Below, piece after piece: positions 32,809 through 45,571 of a stretch of DNA of 64,000 nt (its first letter is position 1; every line of letters starts with the position of its first letter). The DNA is taken from the NCBI GenBank assembly GCA_963680875.1, contig OY804579.1, positions 20,197,804 to 20,261,803 on the forward strand, read 5' to 3'. A model generated the notes under the pieces. The model was not told the origin of the DNA. It made no database searches and worked only from the letters and a program-made list of their open reading frames with translations. This stretch comes from Bathymodiolus brooksi. Lineage: Eukaryota; Mollusca; Bivalvia; Mytilida; Modiolidae. The position numbers and the translations under genes were made by a program.

Positions 32809-32831
32809 CAGGGGCGGATCCAGAGGGGGGC
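32809..32831 (+). mobile_element. Truncated MITE end at the duplication junction
   Basis: Only the first 23 bp of the CAGGGGCGGATCCAG element are present before the sequence switches to unit 2. The complete element is at 54204-54408, so the right breakpoint fell 23 bp inside it. Confidence 0.9.
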
Positions 32832-33283
32832 ATCGATGGTAATTTTCGTTCTCAAAAGGCGAAAAGTGGTTCGATAAGCTGTTTAATGTGAAATATTTAC
32901 CTTTATTTCATCATTTTAAAGCTATTTACCAATTTCCAAAACATATAATTCTTTTGGTCAAAATCGTAGCTAATGCCCCTTTAATGAAAGCCAGTGTGGT
33001 TTTCGAAATAAAAGGAGGCTCAATGGTATAAGATATTCATGAGTAATATATTAGAGGAATTATGAACAGAATTATTTTTAATATGTATAATGTATTAAAT
33101 AATGTTTGTTTCATAATCGCGAAAAACCTTATTATTTTCCATGTGATATCTGTGTCTGCCAAATTGTGGAGCACACCAAGCTGTATGTTTTATGATGAGT
33201 TGGTGTGATGTCAAATTACGCCGGAATGATTTCTAATTGAGATCAATTAATGTCGCCAAAAGTTTAAGACATTAAATTAACAT

Positions 33284-33639
33284 CAGAGTGATTGTTGCTT
33301 AGCACCAACTCAGCAATATTTCAGCCATATCATGGCGATAACAAGTTAATTTTCAATGAAATGATGATGAGATCCGCTTTGTACTTGACCAACACCCTTA
33401 GTTGGATTTTTATAATGCTAGCTAGCTCACTGAAACAACAGTCCGCGGATAGACATCAAGTTGTCGCCCCACTCGGACACATTATCCTGATTCCGAGTCA
33501 ACTAGTCTTTGCTCTTACTTCTTAATGCTGCTGCGTGCTTAGCGAAGAAGCAGCGAATACCATTTTTTTAGTTTTTGGTTTGACCCGATCGGGACTCGAA
33601 CCCACCGCTGATGCGGTTAGATTAACATCAACATGTTAT
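33284..33639 (-). mobile_element. tRNA-derived SINE, unit 2
   Basis: Copy of 11905-12260 with isolated base changes. Confidence 0.55.
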
Positions 33640-35701
33640 AGACGTTTGAATAAACTTTCACAAAAATCAAGCTTTAACTCCGGTTAGTTAAAGTGCATAC
33701 ACACTATATTTGATCAGTTGTATTCTTTCTGGTGTATGGATGAACATTTTCAAATGGTGTGTGATTAATGGAAATTGTTAAGAGCTCACTGCAAGATCAA
33801 CTTGGACCGTTACGAAATACCCATTTCTCAAATAGGAATGGGTCGTTTCCCTTAAATTACTTAGATTATTTCTTTCCTCTATCAATGATAAGACTTTTAC
33901 CGGACTTGACTATGAGTAATATGACGAGTGTCTTACAAACAGGAGCTGCTAATCCTTCGAGCGTTTGGTGGATCCGTGTTGCTCATCTTTTTAGTGTTCT
34001 GTGTTGTGCGTTTTGTTTTGTTTCGAGTCGCACGGTGTCTTGTGTCTCATATTGCATGCATGTGACTCTGAAATGTCCATTCTTGATTGCCCTTCGGTTT
34101 TTACTAACGTCTAATTAGTCAGAAATAGTTAGAAAAGATTCAAAAACAATTCAGAGGTCTTGAATTATAGATTATTCAAAAATAGACTGGAATCTGAAAT
34201 TATTTGTAACTTAAACTGCAAGGACACTGGAACAATATTCCAGGGAAAACTGGGTTTTTTAATTTATGTTATTCACAAGATCCTGGAGATGAGTTCCACC
34301 ATTTACTGAAATGCAGTTTCATGCCAGATATAAGAAAGAATTACATCAATATTAAAATTTGGAGTTAACTCTTGAATCGAACAAATTGATTTAAACTTTA
34401 AAAAATGTGTGCATTCACTGCGTGTGTCTTTCTGGTTAACTCCAACATGTTGTATAAAATGTACATACTTTATTAATGTACAATCAATGTCAATGTCAAT
34501 AAGGTCACCTTTATTAAACAGTATTTAAAGGTCACACGTTTGTTGTCCTTTAATAGAAAATTTCATAAAAATTGAACCTCTTTTAAGAGGTCATCTGTCT
34601 TATAAGGCCATCTTTTCTTTGTCCCAAAAGTGACCTCTTAATACAGATTTGACTAGTTATTTGTTGTATGTCTGTATCCCATTGTGCTGCCGACCTGATC
34701 AAAATTCAACGTTCGCCATTATTCTAACAACTGACACAATAGATGAGGTTCTGGACAGTAAATAGTGGGTAAACTATGATTCAAATGAACTTAATTTTAT
34801 GCGCATTTTCAAAATAACGATATGCAAATATCAGTACTAAAGAAACATATAAAAATAATGACCCGTGATCGAGGAACACTATTTTAATATTCCGGAACAA
34901 TTTACTTTTTTTACGAACCAACAAAATTACGTCATTAATCCCTGATTTTTTTTTCTGTTCTTCATTCTTTTGTTGGAAACATGCGTTTCTTACAACAGTT
35001 ATGAAACCCGTGAACGAACACAGGGTGCGTTCTTTCAATGCCACAGCACCGCTATGTTCGGGAGACACCATCTTTTATATAAATTTCAGTTATTTTCTTG
35101 ACAGAAGCTCGTTTGATGGTATGTGTTGCTCTGTTTTCTGGCCAGACGAATTTTGTGTGTGGTTAGGTTTTTCTTTGTTTTGTTTTGTGTGTGTGTAATT
35201 TGACCGATTGTTTTGGTTGCGCTCAGGACATCTCTTGTCGACCAACCGTCTTTTAGCTTTGATTTTCATTGTTACACGTGCAGCTTAGAAGGTAGTCCGA
35301 GATTCCTCTGCCGTCTAACGGCTTTTATGGATTTTCTGTAGCCGTTGGACGTCAGAGCGCTATATATACGGAAAACAGCTGATTTGCCTCTCCAGCTCTG
35401 GGTCGGCACATTTCCACGTTTCGTGGCTATCGGATTTTTTTTTCTATCAGAAACCCTTATATAAATCGCTTTACCAATCATTTTTCTATTCATTCATAAC
35501 CATCTTACCCTCAGAAAGTGGTGTTACACTCCATTACAGCACGATTTTGCCTTAGATCCTATTATTCCGCCATTTGACTTCCATTTTCGAATCTACAAAC
35601 GTGATCTCGCGATACTAACTGAATGATAACAGTAACGCATTGCATTCAGCGCACCAAATTATTTGAACATTATTTGCATACGTAAACAACATTCAAATCA
35701 C

Positions 35702-35872
35702 ATGGAAGACGATACATTTAAGCGTATTCTGCGGGACAAACAGTCCATCTATAGATCAAAGCAGAGCAGAAGGAAATAATACAGAATGTGTTGGAAAGAA
35801 AAGATGCAATGGCAGAGTGTTACCAACGGGCTTCGGAAAGAGCATGTGTTACGTACCCCCTATTTGGACAAG
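35702..35872 (+). pseudogene. RecQ-like helicase first-exon remnant, unit 2
   Basis: Same two frame changes and Walker A motif (LPTGFGKSMCYVPP) as at 14323-14493. One base differs just after the motif (Phe to Ile). The shared breaks show that it was already dead before the duplication. Confidence 0.6.
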
Positions 35873-37244
35873 GTACTACATCATTTTTTTTCTTATGGTT
35901 ATCTGTAATTCACTATTGCTGTTAAAATCATTACCAATCAATATAATCAACTGTATTAAATTTTATGTTAATTGTTCTGCTTTAACAGGCGTGTATGATT
36001 GGCAATACAAATATTTGTTTGTTTGTTTATATGCAAATCATTTCCCATGATACATTGCGGTAATCGTGGTTTTCTCGTAGTCACGTGACAAATGTTTGAA
36101 AAATGGTAGTCTGGTACTCGTGACCCCTCGGATTTTTTTGTTTGATATCGGGGGTCAGGTAACGGCTGAATCCATGTTTTTAATGGCGGCCGCCATAGCG
36201 TACAGATATTCCCATCTCAGCTAAGGAAATGATGCACAGCATTGTATGAAGGCGTGTCTTAAGTGGGTAATTGGCACAGTTCACATCAGATACATTTGTT
36301 TGTCCCTTTTAGTTATTTTAGAGGTTGAAGACATCACGCGGAAATGTACTTTTGGTCACATTACAAAAAAAAAAGGGGGGGGGGTGGTGGTTATCACGAC
36401 ACACCATCTCCAGCGCTCCATTTCTCCAATCTAAACAATGTCTGAACCCGAAAATGTTTTTAAAAAAAATAAAAACATTGAAATATCCTCCCAGTGTAAC
36501 CAAACTGTATGACACGTCTGTTTTATCTCAATAATTACTACCTTGTCAATGTACATGATGACTACATCTTAGGAAAGTACAACTTCACAACTTGTCTCCA
36601 TTGTCTTAACTTGTACATGTGCCCCACAATAATGTGTGCAATCCTTTACATCTATTAATGGTTGCAGTATGATATAAAGAAGGAAAATGTCAAAAATAAA
36701 TATATTTTACAGTAAAAAAAAGTTACAAGGTACTAGGTGTCACAAATCTGTCATCTTTTTAGAATGGTGCATGACTCGTTGTCCTATAAAATGAGTTTGT
36801 CCAACACCAAGCTTTTCTTGAGTGATAGACAGGGTACACTGCTTCCATATTTAGGCCATGTTCCTCTCTGATAGAAGTAAAAGGAGATCTGGGGTAAATG
36901 TCGATGAGAAAACGACCCATAACCATCGGAATTAATACTGCAATGAAATACAAAAATGAGGCTAATGACAGCAGTTTTAATTGATGAACATGTTCATGAA
37001 AAGGTATTTAATGACAGAATTGCTGAGCTGCTTGATGTAATCAAAATACAACCGGATTTATTCTTGAAAACTGGAGAGATGGGGTGAGGGGGGAGGGGGC
37101 GGGTCTCGAGCAAGTAGTTAAAAAGAAATAGACACCTCGCACACACACATAACAACGCACTCTCAACTCTTTGACGAAGAGAGTTTGATTAAAAACACCT
37201 TTTATCATATCATGGCATAGAAATGTAAAGTTGCTAATTCCTTT

Positions 37245-37400
37245 CCAAAAAAAAACAAAAACAAAAACAAAATAAAAACAAAATAAAAACAAAAATACAA
37301 AAGCAAAGAAGAAAAACAAAAACAAAAACAAAGAACCAAAAAAAAAACCAACAAAACAAAAAACAAACAACAAAACAAAAAACAAAACAAAATTAAAAAA
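37245..37400 (+). repeat. CAAAA-rich low-complexity tract, unit 2
   Basis: Copy of 15865-16020, apparently without change. Confidence 0.8.
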
Positions 37401-37642
37401 TAGATCGAAGTATTAACCAAAACTGAATGTTAAATATTTTGAAATCCAATTTTTCAATTGATATCAAGGTCAAATAAATTCATTTTTATACCTTGTTATA
37501 TGTTGTCCAGGGCCTAAATCTTGCGGTTTGTTCTAGTATAATTTTATTTCAGGGATATATGCTTCTTGACAAAAAATGTCAATATAATTTAATTCCAACT
37601 GTGGTTAATATCATGCAAGACTTACAGACCTTTTATATTTTG

Positions 37643-37877
37643 GAGGGCATCGTGGTCGTAATCGTATGGTAGTTGGATTTACAACTACCTGTGCAATCAT
37701 TGCTCATCACCACTAAAATTGTGAGTTCGAACCCTGTTCATGACGAGGTGTACTCGATACAACATTATGTGATTAAGTTTGTCAGTGACTTGCGACAGGT
37801 CTATGGTTTTCTTCGGGTACTTCGGTTTCCTCCACTACTAAAACTGACCGCTATGATATAACTGAAATATTGTTGAA
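37643..37877 (+). mobile_element. tRNA-derived SINE of the second type, unit 2
   Basis: Copy of 16263-16497. One change (GAGATG to GAGGTG) follows the B-box. Confidence 0.7.
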
Positions 37878-37898
37878 AGTTGATAAATGTCTAAGAAA

Positions 37899-38063
37899 AC
37901 TCTCAGACCTGTTTTAGTTTTATTGTTGGGTGGGGGTGGGGGTGGGGGTGGGGGAGTACCTAGAAGACTCTCAGACCTGTTGTAGTTTTATTGTTGGGTG
38001 GGGGAGTACCTAGAAGACTCTCAGACTTGTTTTAGTTTTATTGTTGGGTGGGGGGAGTACCTA
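37899..38063 (+). repeat. G-rich minisatellite, unit 2
   Basis: Copy of 16519-16677 with one additional GGTGGG step in the first unit. Confidence 0.85.
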
Positions 38064-38535
38064 ATAACTCTATATTTCCGGAAAAAGAAGAACAACAACT
38101 ATGAAATGGAACAATAGATGTAAAAATATTTGAATTCCAACTTTGGTAAATGTCACATGGGTGACTCCCAGTCCTATTAATTCATGCAACTGCTACCAGT
38201 TTCGTCGAACATTCATGCCATTGGAGGTTCTTTTATCATTATTGATAAGATTTTAGAGGCCAAACGAAGGGATGAAATATGTCTTAGTTCACCAAAAACA
38301 GTAGAACCTCTTCTTGTATTTGAAATGAAGGATCCTTATGGAATCTGGATTAAGTCTGGAGCAGATGAAAACCTCAGGGTCTCTATGGTTCACGCCATGA
38401 AATTCCAACGAAGAAAAAAAAAAAAATGAAAACATCATTTTGATTAAAAACCATACCTTGATCACTGACGTTTAAACAGCATTTGGTAATCGATTATGTT
38501 TGTGGAAAAAAAAAATATGTTACATTATTTACACA

Positions 38536-39548
38536 TTTACTGGTCGGGGAGTAGTTCTCGCCATTTTTTACGTTTTTTATCCAATATTTTTAAGAAGCAG
38601 TCGAGAAACCTTTGTTTCACCCCATTATTATTTTGCATGAACCATAACGATTTACCTACGAAATGAATTTTCATAAAGGAGAGTGTACGCTGATTGGGGA
38701 TCCATTATTACGATGTTGCGATTTTTAACAGAAAATGGGCGCAACAGAAGCAATTCTCGCCAACTTTCAGAAATATTGTTTTTTGTGAAGCTAAAGCATC
38801 AAAGGGAAAGAAAAACGACATTTTAGAAAATTAAAACCCTTTCTTAAAAAGATTACCGGTTTTTGTATTAGTTTGTAGAACACTCTGATAAATATTCATC
38901 GCTGTGTAAAGGCTGTCATGCCATCCCCACGCCGCTCCCCCATTCCGTAAAATACATCCTTCACAACAGTGGTTTACCTGATAATTTTCATTTTGTTGAT
39001 GAAAAGTAATGAATCCAGTTTTTCTAGAATTAATATTAATATTTTGTCCATGTGTTATGCCCAATGTGATAATATAGGATCCATGTATTAAATTAGCGGT
39101 CAAGGTAATTGATGACGTAAACAGTACATGCGCAGGTGGCCATTTGCATTCACATGGAATCTTTTTTTATTCTGCAACAGTGAGTATTTTGGATTGTAGG
39201 GATTAGTAATAAGGCAAAGTGTGACACTTTTTAGAAAGATCTTAAAGATAAATTGGAAATATGGTGTCACTAGATTCTCCGATGATCATTCCATGTGTTT
39301 TTCTATTTTAAGAGTACCAACACACGTGACCCCATGCTGATGTTATGACAGAATGTGGGGTGCAGTAGGGTTTTTTCCCGATTTTAACGATATTTCACAA
39401 TGAAATTCGATAAAAATTAATACGAAGGATTGGAACGGCGTCCTTTAATGATGGGGAAAAAATCAGACGAAAATTCGCGAGCGCTCGCGCTAAATGAGAC
39501 AGTTGGCGAGAATTGCTTCTTGGCGAGAACTACTCCCCGACCAGTAAA
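38536..39548. mobile_element. 1-kb element with 28-bp terminal inverted repeats, unit 2
   Basis: Copy of 17150-18162. Both 28-bp termini are unchanged and it again ends 26 bp before the opsin acceptor. The minus-strand open frame at 38831-39103 is also kept. Confidence 0.7.
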
Positions 39549-39585
39549 GACGTTATTTTTTTTTATCTTTCAGACACTGTACAGT

Positions 39586-42500
39586 ATGTGGAACAACACT
39601 ACAGATCTGACAGAACGTCTACCACAATGGATGATGACGTCATTTGGAATATACCTGTCCACAGCTGTTATAATAGGGAGCATTGCAAATGGAACGGCGT
39701 TATTTGTTTTTTTCTCAAACAAACATCTTCGCTCACCAACTAACGTATTTATTATTGGTCTTCTGACAAGCGATTTTTTAATGTGTACAGTTGCAACTCC
39801 GTTTCCCGCCATATCCAATTTTGCCGGCAGATGGTTGTTCGGCTGGTCAGGATGTGTATTTCATGGCTTTGCTGCATACGTGTTGGGCCTCAGTAACTTG
39901 TATATATTATCTGCAATCGCCGTTGACCGCTACATTGTAATTGCAAAGCCTCTTCAAGCCGCTAATATTAATTTTAGAGTTGCTAACTTGTCCGTTTGCA
40001 TGTGCTATCTCTTTGGATTGCTTTGGAGTTCAGTGCCATTTTTTGGATGGAGCTCGTACGTATTTGAAGGTGCCGGACTTTCGTGTGCTATTTCATACGA
40101 ATATACAGATCCCTATGCGTTCAGCTACAGCATCGCAATCTTTATCAACTGTTACCTGATTCCTATTTTTGTAATGCTCTACAGTTACTACTTTGTCTAC
40201 ATGACGGTGAGTTATGTTTTTGTGAGTGATATTTTTGCTTTGTTTGTCTATAATCCATACTTTTTTTTAGTTCATATTACTTGTTCTTATTCTTGGTATT
40301 ACCGTTTAGCTTACATTAGTCAAAACTGTTTAACTTGAAATGTTTTTTTTTATTTTACATTTTCAAATGACTGTACCATTAGTAAACAATTTGGCAAGTA
40401 GGCTACGCATCATTTTATGCTGCAGTCTATATACAGAAACGTAGGAGCGGATCGGAAAATGGATTTGGGAAACCTTTCTGAGGGGATCTGAAAGGGGCAG
40501 GCTATATAAGTGGACTGGAAAGTTGGGGGGACATTGGAAGTGTACTAGAAAGTTGGGAAGAGTAAACTGGAGGTAAGCTTACAAAACTGACCAGCAAAAA
40601 ACGTCGTTTGGCTTCCATGCTAAAATTCCAGCTTTTTCTAAATTTGTGCCCCTTGAATGGCTGACAAAGTTTAACGTGAACGATATTAAACGTAGAAAAT
40701 AAAAGTTGATGCAATTTCCACAATAATAAACAATTTACTTTTTAAAATGTTATTTCTTTATCATGAGCTGATGCTTTGGTAAGGTGTAAAAGTTCCCATC
40801 AGCAGGGGAACACCACAGGCGCTCGTGGTACGGAATTACCACCCCTCCCTCTTTTTAACTTTCTGTTTACATATTTACTTTCAATAAAATTTCTTTATTA
40901 CACTTGTTCGTGTCCATATTCATACACATGTTAACAGCAATTTGCATGGGTCGACCTGTGGATAATTATAGTTATATATTCAAGATGGCTGACGTTACTA
41001 AAATAGAAATATCTTTAATTGTCTATTGTTGCTTTATTATACGTCGTCAAAATGAGCCAACATTTTAAATACAGCTACAGGGCAATGAATAGTTCAACAT
41101 ATATTCCTTTTTATTTTTGTGTGTGAGAAGAGTTTGAAGATACAAAAGGGGTAATAAGAATCCGTATATCGAAGAAGAACAGACAAAAAACACTGGCCAA
41201 AAGAAAAAGGACAAAAGGACAAACAACGATCTACAAAGCATACACATAAAACTAAAGATCGAGTAACACGAACCCCACTAAAAACTGGGGGTGAACTCAG
41301 GTGAAAATTTCCTTTCAGTCGATTTATATATAGATTATGCATATTTTGAGAAAAAAAATCACATTCAAATCTTCTGCCATGCCAGAAACTCGAGTTGAAA
41401 CGATTTTTGGTTAGTCCAAAATTATGTGGGACATCAAATCCTCCATAATCCATCCAAGATGGCAGCCATAACTATTAGAAGAAATTGCATATGGCAAAAA
41501 ATAATCAGCTGAAGTTTTTCTGTGAAATTTAGAAGTAAAATTGACAACAATGTGGGCCATTACAGGTTCATGTGAGCCATTACAGGATCATGTGAGCCTG
41601 TAGTTACAGGGGGGTAATTGGTAACCTTTTGTTTTCATTTTAAAAGCAAGTAATTATGACATTGTTTTCTTAACTACACTGTTCATGGTTATAGCACACA
41701 TCACACACAAAACAAAACACAAAGCAAAAAAACAAAACAAAACAAAAACAAACCAAAAAAACTTAATATCAGTCAAAATGTTAGTGGTGATAGACACTGA
41801 TTGCACAGGTAGTTGTAAATCCAACTACCATAAGACCACGACCACGACGACCCCGTTATATTATTTTATGATTGTAAACAAAATATTCATACTTTTTGAT
41901 AAAACGTGATATTCATTTCGACCCTTCTTTTCTTTTTTTTCTTTTTTTTTGTACACAAAACTTTATACTTTCAGATTAGAACTATGGCTCGCAATACAGC
42001 ATTTGACAAGAAAAGCAGAATCGCCAAACGGAACATGAGAATCGAGAAGAAAATGGCGAAAACTATAGCCATAATGATAGGTAATAAGAAATTAATGTCT
42101 TCGTTTGGTTTTTGTTTTGTTTTATTTGTTGTTTTTATTTATATTTGCAAAAATAATTATTTTTTATCACCATCATATGTCACAAATCTACTATAACGGA
42201 AAAAAAGAAATTAACATCAAAACTTGTGTCAGGTGGTAGTGTTAGTAGTATTTTTTACCGAAAGGTCCGGGTGTTTCATCAATTATTGTTTGCAAGAGCA
42301 TTGGTTAATATGCGTACATAATACATTTGTATTCATTGTATATCATCAGTATCTCACTTGAATGTTCGGAATCATAGATAATAAGTTATGCCCAGTGCCG
42401 GATTTACCATTGTGCTTATGTGTGCTTAAACACAAGGACTGGTCCTGTTGGCCAGGGGAGGGGGGGGGGGGATGCAACTTCCTGCCAATTTTTTTTTTAT

Positions 42501-43839
42501 TACGATGGATTTTTGCTTATGAGGAGCAATATTAAATTTGAAGGCGTTCTGTTTCGAAGCGATTCCAGACAGATTTGCTGAGCATGTATGGCTGACTGCC
42601 TGTGTAGGCCTGCCGGGTCTACCTCCTTCAGGGCCCAATTAAGTAAGGGGCCTCATAACTTAACTAGCACAGGGCCTCATTTGTCCTAAATCCGGCACGG
42701 GTTATGCCCCTTTCAAGTGTAAATAAGAGTATGGATCAGTTTGGTAGTTTATTACACATTTTATTAGTTAAAAAATACAAAAAAAGTTACATTTATGTCC
42801 GGAAACAAAATATAAATAGATGAAACTTCTTAAGAAAATGTGGGTCATACACTTGTTTCAATTGATCAACAAAACATCTAGTGAAAACAACCATAAAACT
42901 TTAAAAAGAAACGACTTCAATTTTGTAAGGGAACGATTATATACATTAAAAAGGGGTATGGGTTTTTTTTTGTGTTTAAATTTCTGTTGCTAAATTGTAT
43001 AGGAAAAACATTGTGAGGGCAAATGAATAATCTGACCTTGCAGTTTTCAACGAGAAATATTTGGTAAAATTTGAAGAAAAAATGCTGATTTTTCATGTCC
43101 GAAAAATAAATAATCCGATTTTTGCTTGGTTTGAAAAAAAAATCTGGTCTGGGGATAAATACATAGCCTCTCCCCCTGAAAGTTAGATTTTCGTGGTATC
43201 ATGAAAATGTCATTTTTTTTCTTCATAAATCCATTTATTAAGATCATACAAACACTTCCAGAAACGGACATTGTGTAAGAATATTTAACGAAATGTAACT
43301 ACATGTATATGTATATATGTTTGGATGCAAAATTAAGAACAATACCAAATGTTTGTATTGTTTCAGGTGTATATGTATTTTGCTGGACACCATATGCATT
43401 TACGGCCTTCTTCGTAGCATTTGGGTTTGGATCTCTGCCTGTAATTGTTACAACTATTCCGTCTTTCTTTGCCAAGTCAGCCTCTGTGTGGAATCCTATT
43501 ATTTACGTTTTCACAAACAAACAATTCAGGCGAGCGTTTTATGGCCTTATTCCTTGTACTGATCTACGAGCAAAATTGGTCAAGAAAGAAGAAGAAAAAG
43601 AAGCCGAATCAGAGGAATCGAACGTAGATGTTGACAAATCGAAAATGATCTCTAAAAGGATTGTAACAAAAATACAGGTTCAGTCTCATATTAAACAGCG
43701 GCCAGATGTTGAACTGATCAACGACGATGATGACGCAGGCGAGATTACTATAATGGAAGATATACGTACGGAAAACATGCAAGATGAAACCGAAATGAAA
43801 GATCTGAGTACTTCAAGCCAGGGAGCACATAAATGTTGA
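39586..43839 (+). CDS. Opsin, three coding exons, copy 2
   Basis: Coding exons 39586-40206, 41975-42080 and 43367-43839 join in frame to 399 codons. All splice sites match copy 1. The protein differs from copy 1 at one place that I can see: residue 271 is Thr here (ACA) and Ala there (GCA). Counting from the retinal lysine (Lys279 = bovine 296), residue 271 equals bovine 288, in helix 7 near the chromophore. Ser275, at the known spectral tuning site bovine 292, is shared. All key residues (His93, Cys90-Cys167, Glu161, Lys279, DRY, NPIIY, NKQ) are intact, so this copy looks as functional as the first. The gene lies 21.4 kb downstream of copy 1, in the same orientation, with the same upstream and intronic elements, so any regulatory sequence inside the unit was duplicated with it. 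Confidence 0.9.
41121..41306 (+). repeat. Dispersed mollusc-type repeat in opsin intron 1, unit 2
   Basis: Copy of 19735-19920. Confidence 0.5.
42393..42700. mobile_element. hAT-type MITE in opsin intron 2, unit 2
   Basis: Copy of 21007-21312 with the same GTTATGCC duplications at 42385-42392 and 42701-42708. Its internal G-run is longer by two bases. Confidence 0.85.
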
Positions 43840-44448
43840 TTTCTGTTCAAAATAATTTATGAGATTATAACGGAATGTATTTCTCTAATGGTTTGTATTA
43901 AAAAATCAAATGGTTTTACAATTGAAAATAAGCTATCTAAACGTAGTGACTTTTAACAGATCGTAATTCCCACCTTTTCCACATATTACTACTATGTACT
44001 GATTACACGAATTGCACAGTTAACCTTTAAAATTTCGCTTTTAAATATCAAACCTCGAGCCAATGTTATACCTCAAAAATGTCTACTCTGTTCCATTAAC
44101 AAGCACCTAAATCCTAAATTTTTAAAGTAAAATTTGTTTTTATTAAATAAATACTTACCATCATAAATTCTGAGTATATCCTATTGCGTCATTCAAACAG
44201 CCGAAAAAAAAACCTATAGGCTAAAAATAGCCTCCATTCGGAAACCATCGGTTGCCATTACCCATCCTAATCATAATTTTTCTAGCAAGTAATTTAACTA
44301 GATCAGGTATGAAGGGGAGGACGGGTGGGACCTATAATTTATGATGGTAAGTATTTATTTAATAAAAACAAATTTTACTTTAAAAATTTAGGATTTTATA
44401 ACAATAAATACGTTACCATCATAAATTCTGAGTAACTCAGAATCTAAC

Positions 44449-45465
44449 TTAGAGCTGAATCCCAGAATCAGAAGAAACTGGGGGAAAATTGACTCTTTGA
44501 GCAGAAACTATAGGCCCAAGTGAAAATAGATTGTCTGCCTGAACAGACATAGATCTCAGATAATGAGATAAGAAAGAACTTTCAACTCTCCAAAAACCTG
44601 CAGATAGCACTTCATTAAGTGATGCATTATTAAATAATGCCCAAGAAGATGCAAGAGCTCTAACATCGTGAGCTTTGACCTGGAATTTGTCAAGTATAAC
44701 TTGACCCGAAGATTCGTATGCAAGATAAATAGTCTTGCATATCCAGGTAGAAATGGTTTTAACAGAGAGATCAGAGACACCCTTCTTAATAGGGATAAAA
44801 AGTCTTTTATTGGTACTAGAACGCAAAGAAGCTGTCCTAGTCAAATAAATAGACAAGATTCTTACCGGACACAGAGAAACAGAATCAGAGTCTTGGGGCA
44901 GCGCTGGTATATATATAGGCTCTGCCCCTTTATCTGGTATCTGGTTTTTGCCTAGAAAAGCTGGGTCCGTAAGCAAAGTAACCGAAGAATTGTCTCTAGA
45001 GAATCTAAGGCAAGAATTAGAAGTAGAAAAAGCATGAACTTCACTTCGTCTCCTGCCCGAAGCAAGTGCCAATAAGAAACAGCATTTGTAAGAGAGAAAT
45101 TTCAAGTCTACCTCTTCTGCTGGCTCAAAGGGTGTCAGGTTGAGAGCTGATAATACTAGACCTAGGTTCCATTGAGGAACAGAAACCCTTTGTTGTGGCC
45201 TTTCAAGACTAAAGTTGCGAACTAGAAGGGAAATAAACTGATTATTTCCGAAATCTTCCCCACCAGAAATATGAATAGTTCGAGAGATAGCAGATCTGTA
45301 CCCCTTTACAGTGGAAGGGGCAAGACCTTTCACCTCAAATAGGAAGACAAGAAAATTCGCTAATTGTTGGACAGAGGTTTTGAATGGATCAATCTCCCTT
45401 CCAACACACCAATCAAAGAAGATTGTCCACTTTGCATCATAGACGATGCTAGTGGATTCTCGCAC
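44449..45465 (-). CDS. DIRS tyrosine recombinase, unit 2
   Basis: A 338-codon frame with all catalytic residues as in 23060-24076 (GRRRSEV, HDVR, SHYL). The only residue difference seen is Asn for Asp near position 37, outside the catalytic motifs. Confidence 0.9.
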   Translation of the reverse strand: MRESTSIVYDAKWTIFFDWCVGREIDPFKTSVQQLANFLVFLFEVKGLAPSTVKGYRSAISRTIHISGGEDFGNNQFISLLVRNFSLERPQQRVSVPQWNLGLVLSALNLTPFEPAEEVDLKFLSYKCCFLLALASGRRRSEVHAFSTSNSCLRFSRDNSSVTLLTDPAFLGKNQIPDKGAEPIYIPALPQDSDSVSLCPVRILSIYLTRTASLRSSTNKRLFIPIKKGVSDLSVKTISTWICKTIYLAYESSGQVILDKFQVKAHDVRALASSWALFNNASLNEVLSAGFWRVESSFLSHYLRSMSVQADNLFSLGPIVSAQRVNFPPVSSDSGIQL

Positions 45466-45571
45466 TTACCTGGAGATGTGCTTGGTAGCTGTTTCAGAAA
45501 AGCCTTTCTGTCTGAGATTATCCCTGACAGAAACCAAGCGTGTAGATGGAGTCTTTCTGGAGAAAGATGAA

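Larger units (their letters stand above)
11453..32831 (+). repeat. 21.4-kb tandem duplication, unit 1
   Basis: Base 11453 corresponds to 32832 and base 32831 to 54226, giving units of 21,379 and 21,395 bp in direct head-to-tail order with no bases between them. Differences are scattered single changes and length changes in homopolymer runs; by eye they look like a few per kilobase or fewer. The unit holds an opsin gene, a RecQ-like remnant, SINEs, MITEs and a DIRS-like element. The junction is clean: AGAGGGGGGC from the right-hand MITE is joined directly to ATCGATGG of the TTAA element. Confidence 0.95.
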
